Assembly: GCA_002914805.1 (NCBI GenBank)
Contig: JXTB01000203.1
Location: forward strand, 244,728-308,727
DNA from: Parasponia andersonii
Lineage: Eukaryota; Streptophyta; Magnoliopsida; Rosales; Cannabaceae
DNA: 64,000 bases
Direction: 5' to 3'
A program made the position numbers and the translations under genes. The notes beneath the pieces are model-generated. The model worked only from the letters and a program-made list of their open reading frames with translations, did not search any database and was not told the DNA's origin. Below are positions 55,329 to 64,000 of the stretch, in pieces (position 1 is the stretch's first letter; every line of letters starts with the position of its first letter).

Positions 55329-56351
55329 ATAATAATTTTTTTTAGTAAATATATTAATATTATTTTAACTATTAGATTAAAATCTAATGATCTAAATTAG
55401 AGTACCCATCTATAGAGTAAAAATAAAAATATTCATTAAAACATCACCCATATTTATATTTATACACAAATAATATTGTAGTGGGACGAATACTAATTAA
55501 TATCGGTATAGGGATTTTGATTAACAAGGCTGACAAAGTCATTTTACTGTATTCAAATCCAGTAGTGAAGGATCCTTTGACCAAAAATGAACAAAATGCA
55601 TTAATTGTCAGCTAGCTGGTCTGCTGGTGTGGAATGTAAAATTGGGATAGGCCGGGCTACATAAATTATATATTATATATATATTTATATGCCGAACTAT
55701 CACAGAATAACAAGTGCCATTATTGCATTACCAAACTTCACCGATCGATCTCTGCCATAAATTCATGCATGAAAAATACTAATAATAATGTTCAAAGTTT
55801 CAATTTCGTTTCTTGTCTGAAACATAACATGGGCATTTTCGTACGACATGATATTAAATATTGTTGCCACTTGTGTTACGTTGAGTTGATCGATTAATGC
55901 ATCTGGTACTACTGACGAATGATTGGAATGTCTTTTCTACTGCGTTAATACTGTCTAAATTTCTTCTACTGTTCTTCGGCGTGTTGGTTAGCTAAAAGAC
56001 CAATACATAATAGAAAAGAATGAAGCCAAAGAATTTAATTCGCGAAAATTTTATACACGATTCTTTGTCAAAGTAGCCTATTATGAGTAAAGTTTAGATA
56101 AAGTACGTTTTCCTTTTTTTCCTCTAAAAAAAAAAAGAAGTTTAGATAAGTTATAGAACACAAATGGACTAAAAACGAACATAAAAAGCCCTTAACCATT
56201 AGTTTAAAACGAAAGAAAAAGAGATTTATATTCAAATCCAATTATCCAAATATCTATCCAATCTGCTTATGTGTGTTCCAAAAAAAAAAAAAAACACATA
56301 ATCAAATAAATATATGCAAAGTACTACTTTCCTAGTCTTTTAGCATTATCT
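55329..56351. other. AT-rich intergenic stretch
   Basis: No gene is seen; an A-run lies at about 56280-56295. Confidence 0.45.
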
Positions 56352-56609
56352 CTCTCTCTCTAATGAAACTAAAGTTTCATTTATCAAATGAATAATTCAC
56401 TACGGTAACTTACTTGATACAATAATCAAAATACAAATAATTCATTATATTACATGAATAATTAGTAAAATCATTGTATTCTCTCTCTCTAATGAAACTA
56501 AAGTTTCATTTATCAAATGAATAATTCACTACGGTAACTTACTTGATACAATAATCAAAATACAAATAATTCATTATATTACATGAATAATTAGTAAAAT
56601 CATTGTATT
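56352..56609. repeat. 129-bp perfect tandem duplication
   Basis: Units 56352-56480 and 56481-56609 read identically from ctctctctctaatgaaac to atcattgtatt. Each contains the palindrome ATGAAACTAAAGTTTCAT. The junction lies within a CT run, which may have seeded the duplication. Confidence 0.93.
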
Positions 56610-59600
56610 CGACTAACGATCGAGGGGGAAATACAAAATCCAATATAAGGTATAACTAGAGTTTGATGAGATATATCTCTTCACTCTTCAAATTCATTCT
56701 TTGCCACAAAAATTGATTCTTCCAAGTGATATTGTGATGAATCTTTTTTGAAGATATCGATCTTGAACCACAAAAATTCTTCCAAATTTGGACCATAAAA
56801 TTTTTAAATCTAAAAGACAAACAATATAGAAAACCACATAAAAATAAAGAAAACAAATATCACTCAAAGAGATTTAGAATGGACAAATTAACTATATAAA
56901 ATTAAGGTGACTTAAGCCTTCACATAAAGGAATGATTATTGAAATGGAAAAAAGAAAAATAAAACAATAAAAGAAAATGTTCTACCCAAGAGGGAGATAT
57001 CTCCATCTCTATTAGAATGTAAATTTTGATAGGTGGGAATTACTAAGAGCATGAAGAGAAATTTTTTGAGAAGAAGAGGGCTAAAAGTTCATTTTTTTCA
57101 ATTTTTTTATGAGGTTTATCTTTCTTAATTAAAGATTAGGACGACATACCATATTTCTTCTTGGTTAGAGCAAAAAAGTGTCATGGAAATTGTAGAAGGA
57201 TTTTTTTTTTGAATAATTAAAAGGGAAACTCAGAGATAATTAAGTGTTTTTAGGAAAAATTAGCTTTAACTAATTTTATATTTAATATGATTTTACGAAA
57301 TCGTTCCTCTCTTATGAGATTTTTTTTTCTTTGCGGAATGCAATAAGATCACATTAATATAAGGACATTCAAGTTCAAAAAAAAAAAAAACTTATGCTTT
57401 ACATCCAATTCGGCAAATATAATCTAGTATTTTTTCATCAAGTTTATATCTATAATGTCCCAAGATTTTGGATCGTTAACTACTTACATTCTGAACTTAC
57501 TTATTTAAAAAGAGAAACTTAGACTCTAAAAATTCATAACTTTTTTTTAAAATATATTTTCATTTCCTTTTAAGATATTGATATTTATAGTTAACCCTTT
57601 ACTTAATTTGATAAATTTGAAAACAAATAAAATGTTTATGGATGGTTAACTAACTATGTAAATAATATCAAGTTTACATAATTGAAATCATTTGTCTCAT
57701 ACTAAAAACATATGTGGAAATAATTTAATAGCAGTATTCATAGCCCTATGTCTCACATTTATCTACGCCTCGATTCTAGTCAACCCATAAATCAAATCAA
57801 GAGTCTCTTCCCTTTGGTACCTATAATATATGCACATTCATACAACGTGAGCTTTCACTGAGAAGTACGATGTAATTCTTGCAAAATATTTCGTACATAA
57901 ATAGCTAACCTTTTATGAAAGTTCGATTATATTGTTTTATGAAACCATTATCTTATGCTTTATTATAAGATATTATATCGTTATTTTATCTCATTCATTA
58001 TCATTAAGACTTTTATCTTTCTTATGGACCCTAGTGTACGTACTGAGTGCACACTATTGAATAGGAAACCAGGGGAGCAACTCAATTGAAAACATGCATA
58101 GTCAAAAACTTAATATACATTTCCTCAAGAATCCTCACCTAGGGGAGGCTAGTTTTATCTTCCCTCGGATATTCTTTACCTAATGGAGATTGGTATGACA
58201 CCTTTAAATTCTTATTTTATTTAGTTTTCTCTTAACTTGAGTAGGTACGCTTCAATAACATGCCCAAACTTTATATCTTATTGTCTTAACATTTCTTTTG
58301 TTGAAGTATACTTAGAATATTTTAGCATGATAACATTGTAAAGTAAACATACATCATTTTAATAGCATCAGAAACACAACTTTATAGGCATATTCCACAT
58401 CATACATAAGCCATAAAATAATAAGGGTATAGACAAGGTATCATATGAAATAATCTCAAACATATCATATCACATTTTCAAAACCATTCATGCTGTAAAT
58501 GAGATTGTACTTACTTCGTAATATGATTGTCTTAATTCTACTCATTAATTACGTACGTCTAGATTGGAGTTTCACCCTGACGTATGTATACTCTAATTGT
58601 TAGAGTAATTTAAAATGGACTTATACTTTTCTTTTTCTAAACTTTCCAATTACTTAGTGGGTTGAAGACAACTAGGACTCGGTCTTGATCAAATATAAAA
58701 CTTTACATTTAAGAAATAATGTTGTGTTATGTTCTTTGACTAATTTATACTTTCAACTTATATGGATAGAATTTAATTTTCCTTAACCTTTATCATGATG
58801 ATCCTTTTTAGTCTATCGAAACTTTGGTTGTAGAATTGACTAATATCATCATTAATTGGTTAAGTTTCCCTAGTTATTTTACTCTTCATCAATTATTTTG
58901 AATTATTCTTGATTAATTACTTTATTTGTAATCATGAGTCTTAATATGATAAGTGGGCCAAACAGGCCAAACAAACTAATGGCTATACAATTTTTAAATA
59001 TAAAATCATACTTTGGGCTAGACATATTATTCAGCTTTTTCACTCTTCTTAGGCCTATTACAAAACTTGGGCTAAACGCAGTTAGGGGTATACATATTTT
59101 ATTTCCTATTATTGATTTTATGTCCTAAACTTAAGTAAATCTTTTCTTATCTGAATTAGAGATCTAAAATAAAATTTTATATCTATTCTTATGCTAAATC
59201 TCCAACCAAAAATTTCAAGTTTCATAATTTATATTTTTGCCCACAATCTTAAGATTTCTATCATTTATGCCTTTCAAAGTTAAACCTTAAGTTATAGTAT
59301 TCTTTTTTTGTTAAGGATTCTTCCTTAATTTATTTTTACACCATAATATAGTTTCAAAACTGCCTAAAATAACTTTATCATAGATTTGACCTATTTTTGT
59401 CAAAATCACACTTTTGACCCCAAAAAAAATCAAAATTTTGACATTTTAGTCCTTTTAACTTTTAAGCAATACTTTTTATTTTTGGAAAGTATTTTTAATG
59501 GGTAAAATTTTTTCTTAAGAATCTAAATCTAAATCATTAAGATTGGTTCAGTTTCATGCATATTTTATTGTAGAGTCTTTCACTCAAAAATCTCTCACTT

Positions 59601-60409
59601 TTGAGTTTAGTCATTTTATTTTATTTTATTTTTTAGCCTTTTTTTAATCATGAAGTATTCATAGTTAAATGCTTTGGGAAATGAACAAGATAAGTTTTGA
59701 CATAAAGATAAATTATATAGTATATAAAGTAGATCAAATATTTTATTACTTATTTATTTCCTTGTAATATCTATGTACGTAAACACATAACAAGCAAGGT
59801 AAAGGAATATTCACCGTCCAAGCTTGTATTTTCTTTCTTGGAGTGTTTAGAAATTTTTTCTAAGTATCAATAATTTACTAAGAGTCAAAATACTAAAATT
59901 AGACTTCTCATAATTGTAAAGTTAAAAATCTTAATAAATTTAAATGTGTTTGTACAACCTACCTTTCAAAGTTTATTCCTTTTTCTTCCTTATGTTTCCA
60001 TCACAAAACTAGGTGCTCTCTTCTCTTGACTATAGTTCTCAAATTCTAGAGTCTTTATAGAAAAAGACAAGGATGATGGATAATATATTATAGCTTTTGT
60101 GAGTTTGGAAGAAAGTAAGGTAAGAAAAGTTTTTCTTTTAGTTTTCTTTTTGAGAAATGATGATAGGAAGGATGAAAATGGTCTTGGCTAAGTAATTGGA
60201 AGGATGAGTATGGATTTCTAATTATTAATTGAAGGGTCTATTCATAATGTAAAGATGGAAGACATCCTACTACAATATGTTACTTTTTTTTATCTCATCC
60301 ATTTGTCCATCCATTATCTTTTTCTACTCTACTATCTTATCTTTTGAATATTCACTTATTCACTACCTTTGTCTTTATCTCTAATCTCTCTTTTTTTTTT
60401 TTTCCAATT
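56610..60409. other. Repeat-like AT-rich stretch without genes
   Basis: Scattered TE-like phrases occur (for example cctagtgtacgtactgagtg near 58030, and gtgggccaaacaggcc near 58955) that suggest decayed LTR-retrotransposon sequence, possibly on the minus strand. I could not define LTR ends or protein domains. Confidence 0.35.
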
Positions 60410-60840
60410 ATTTGGAATTCAATATCACCAACTCCCAATGAAAATCTCTACTATATTTTTCCTTTTCTTACTTTTAGAATTATTTTGGAGACAAAAGCTA
60501 CCAATTAGTTTTGTCTATATCTTTCTCTTTGAATTATGGCCACTAACTTCTAAAAAAAACCTCCATTACCATTTTCCTTTTCTTACCTTTTAAATTATTT
60601 TAAAGAAAAAGCTACCAATTTGTTTTTTTTATGTTTTCCTCTTTGAATTATGGGTGCTAACTTCCAAAGAAAATCACCATTATCATTTTTTTCTTACCTT
60701 TTGAATAATTTTAGAGATTAAAGTTATCAATTAGTTTTGTCTATATTTTTTTTTTAGAATTACCCACTAACTTTAATCCTTTTTCCTTATCTTTTAATTT
60801 AAAGGTATCACCTCCCTAAAATAAAACTTTATTAGTCCTC
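60410..60840. repeat. About four tandem copies of a 112-122-bp unit
   Basis: Copies begin near 60410, 60532, 60646 and 60758. Each runs 'aattatgg..ctaactt...aaaatc.ccatta..atttttccttttcttac.ttt..aattatttt...agctaccaatta.ttttgtctat...'. Copies are diverged and the fourth is partial. Confidence 0.75.
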
Positions 60841-61439
60841 ATCTTTTTCTACAACTCATTTTCCACCCTTGGATTGATTTGCCTACTTAAATCCTAGCTA
60901 TTCAAATTGTATCATGATACTATTTTGATGTAACTTTGGGTTATAAGGTGTAATAATCTCTAATATGATATAAATATGTCACATTCTTATTTAGGTGATC
61001 TAAGTCATCTTGATGTATATAATATTTTCTTTATAGAATTAATTTATTATTAAGGAAAATCGACTTAGATTTTCTAAGTTAATATAAGGAATAATTATGG
61101 TTTTCTCACATAATAAAATTTAACATTATAATCATACTACACACATAATTTCAAACATTGTAAAAATAAACTTATTAAAATTCGACATTAAGTATATTGA
61201 TAATAATTCTACTAAGGTTGCAAGCCTAGGGATTCCTAGGTGTTTATAATATCCTCTTGATTAGTTGTCTCTATATATGTATTCATATATGTACTAATAG
61301 ATTAGTTGCCTATATTTATATGGATTCTATCATAGGTCAATGCACAACATAAGAATTTCTTGTCAAATAGATTTAATTCAATATCTAGGATTAATTTATA
61401 GCATTTTATTTGTCAGCACTAGATAAGCACAAAGTGGTA
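60841..61439. other. AT-rich stretch between tandem array and LTR-like region
   Basis: Nothing recognisable. Confidence 0.4.
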
Positions 61440-63757
61440 TTCACAACACTGATTTTTATTTTATTGTACTAAGTTAGCTTAGATTTAGTTTAATCGTGTA
61501 ATGTTATTTTTGTGCATTCTAATTATTAAGTGCTAGGACTATGTTTACATTATTAATTGGAGTCTAATTGAATTATTTTTATATTTAATGATTGGTTATG
61601 AGCTAAGTTTCACCAGATTACAATAAGGTTGGCCATATGGGATCATACGTCAAAGTATGACTAGATTTCACTTTTTAAGCTAGGGTTCGCCAACTTTGGT
61701 TATACTTGGGTATATAGAAATGACCAATAATGTGGTGACTATGCTAAGGATATTTTAGAGATAGACACATGGAAAGTAATGTAAAAAATACCCAAAATTT
61801 TTCTTAGCCATTAAGTGTTGATTTTTGAACAAATCTGGTCATGGAAAGATAGATCAAAACTAGTCATGGTAATTCTACTAGTTCTTCTTCCTAGGTCTTT
61901 TTCTTTAATTTCAATTCTCCACTCTCTCTCACTTAAATAATCATTCTTCTAGGTTCTCTTGAGTCTTAAAATAAGTTTGAAAGCCTTGGGAATGAATTCG
62001 GGAGAGGTAGAAGGCAAGAGCTTTAGTAAAAGCTCAAACTAGTCAAGGTGAGCTCTATGTAGGATTTTGAATGTGTAGCTAATTTCTTTTGTTTTAGCAC
62101 TTAAACCAAAGCTATTATTTGATGAATAATGGTCATAGGAACCCTTATATAGTATTGAAAATATAGAATTTAAGTGGAGAATTAAAGTTAAATCTAAAAC
62201 TACAAAGTTTGCTATTGATAGATTTAAGTATTTTTATGTATAGTAGATTAAGATCTCTATATTTGTAATCTGATTTTCTAAACGTAGAGTGTATATTTTA
62301 TTGATCCTATTATTTATTAAACTTATTTGGTGGTTGGTTGTGATGAAAAATAAGTATAAAAGTGGTTTTAAACTTTGTCCAAATTGAAAGGAATTCAAGT
62401 GCACTTGGGTTGTACTGAAATTGTAGGTCTTAAACTATGATGTAAAAGATGTGGAAATATCCTTAAAACAGGAAAGGTATTGTCCAAATATTTTTAAACT
62501 CAAATGGTACCAATTAGAAGCAAATGAGTTAGTTTTTACGAAATTATATGCCAGTTTGGATTAGTTTTGTGCTAATGAACTAGCATTCATATTTTAATAA
62601 TTTTTAAATAGTTTTTCAGTGCTAGTTATTGGCAGCTAAATACCTTAAGTGATTTGTATACTTCCGAGTCATTTTAAGATCAAGTTTCCTAATTTGGTGA
62701 TAGTTCTAATTTCAGTCTTGTTCAAATATCTTAGTACATTCTTTTAGTAAAATATGCATCTTGAATAATAGTAATTTATGATAACAGATTAGCACACTAA
62801 GCTCTAGAAGATATTAACTCTTTCCAGTATCAATTCTTGTCTAGGACACGACGTAAATAAAGAGTTACAACTGCGTGATAAGAATTACATGAAAGATGTC
62901 ATTATATGAAATTTACTTACGGTTGAAAGTTACGAAATGGCATGTGCATGGCACATCTTGCATGAAAATTGAGAATTTCATTACAAGGTATTTAAAATGA
63001 GTCTGTCAGAGTTGGGTAGGTAAGTTTGTTAATGTAGACTCTCCCATTGAAGCAGGACTCGCAGATCTTATGATGTGTCTCGTTGAAGTGGGACAATATT
63101 AGCGCAATGTAGGATGCCCCTTTGATAAGGAAAGAAGTTTTCAAAAATCTCACACGACAGTCGCAGCGTATTTTTACTCTTGGCTAGAGTTTTTGCCCAA
63201 TATTATCACGACCTATCAACTTATGAGACAAGTAATGTGCTAAAGGGCCCAACTATGAATAATTTTTAAGGAAATTACATGGACTCAAATATTTAAGAAA
63301 GAAAAGGGAATAATGGGTACTTTATCAGATTTTAAAGCATACATAAGTATGCATAGTTTTTACTTACTGAGCTTTAGCTCATTTTAGTCTCGTGATGCAG
63401 ATAAGAAGGCACATTTTGGTATTGACTAACTGGTCGCATGACTTGTTTTTTGTCACCATGATTATACACATGTGGACGAGCTTGACCTATGGATGACATT
63501 TTTTGTGTTGAGATATTTTGGTGTAATATAAATATTATTGCTGATGGCAAAATATACTGGTGAAAACCCATTTTACTTGTACATTTTGTAACATCACTTT
63601 TAGCAAGTAATGCCTTATAGTTGCTTTGTTTAAAAGTTTTAGAAAGTTCAAATTTGCTCACCTTTTTATAAAACTAAATATAATATTTAAGAAAGAATAA
63701 TACTTTATAGTTTGGCTATATAAGATAATATGGTTAAACTAGGGGGTATTATAGTAT
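61440..63757 (+). mobile_element. Probable 5' LTR of a Ty3/Gypsy (Tekay/Del-like) element; left boundary uncertain
   Basis: The region ends at a primer-binding site (63758). Like plant Tekay/Del LTRs as I know them, it is long, non-coding, contains a CT-rich leader-like part (about 61915-61935), and has 'ttacttactgagctttagctcatttt' near 63360 and a terminal gggggtattata. The left edge was not determined; the start given is only where the style of sequence changes. The element body continues beyond the window. Confidence 0.45.
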
Positions 63758-63769
63758 TGGTATCAGAGC
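63758..63769 (+). other. Primer-binding site (initiator tRNA-Met type)
   Basis: TGGTATCAGAGC is an exact match to the standard plant retrotransposon site. About 230 bp of possible pre-gag leader follows to the window end. Confidence 0.8.
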
Positions 63770-64000
63770 AAAGGTTTAATCATTTCTAAAGACAACCTAA
63801 ATGTGTATGATCATATGAAAAAAAGCTCTGTCAACCAATAAGTTTTAATTTCCTATGTTAGCTTTAAATTTGACGCTATATATTATGATATGTTATCTTT
63901 TTATTATTGACTATTATGCATAGATGTAAGTGAAAAGGTAATTGTACAAGGAATCATGCTAAGGGCTATGCGTCAAACTGGTGAGCGAAGGAATACTATT

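Noticed and set aside
1..64000. CRISPR arrays, bacterial operons, rRNA genes or intact tRNA genes
   Set aside because: None seen; the tRNA-like boxes at 37172-37228 belong to a SINE, and the short tandem repeats lack spacer structure.

Overview
The window is nuclear DNA from a flowering plant, almost certainly a eudicot. It is strongly AT-rich, with one intron-split organelle-type gene, one intact disease-resistance gene of the CNL class, and many decayed plant transposons (Copia, Gypsy-type LTR elements, L1 LINEs, a tRNA-derived SINE, hAT, MULE and small inverted-repeat elements). I cannot name the species. There are two runs of N (26858-26980 and 55166-55328) and a single N at 15914.

Layout. 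1-8.2 kb is AT-rich intergenic DNA with a MULE transposase fossil near 2.9 kb. 8231-13308 is a complete but dead Copia retrotransposon bounded by LTRs and an ATATA target duplication, followed by a second Copia scrap near 14.2 kb and a mixed repeat patch at 15.1-16.3 kb. 18055-30469 holds the first real gene. It has ten exons, encodes 308 residues, and is a plastid-type NYN-domain (YacP/Rae1-like) endoribonuclease homologue; its introns carry two 5'-truncated LINEs, a small gag-bearing LTR element and an antisense LTR of the same broad family. 30.5-43.5 kb is repeat-rich: several short tandem duplications, a 2.4-kb hAT element, a SINE with a perfect 15-bp duplication, and a solo LTR. 43586-46444 is the second real gene, an intact single-exon 952-residue RPM1-like CNL immune receptor with a likely intron in its 3' UTR. 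From 46.9 kb to the end there is no supported gene, only inverted-repeat elements, tandem repeats, a microsatellite and gap, and at the right edge the end of a Gypsy-type 5' LTR plus its primer-binding site, whose body lies outside the window.

The two genes are not obviously related in function: one is probable chloroplast RNA metabolism, the other is pathogen sensing at the membrane or cytoplasm. I found no convincing new multi-gene system. The most noteworthy items are the hidden ten-exon gene, four LTR copies of one TGATG...CATCA-type family, the hAT element with a GC-rich interior, and several fresh perfect tandem duplications.
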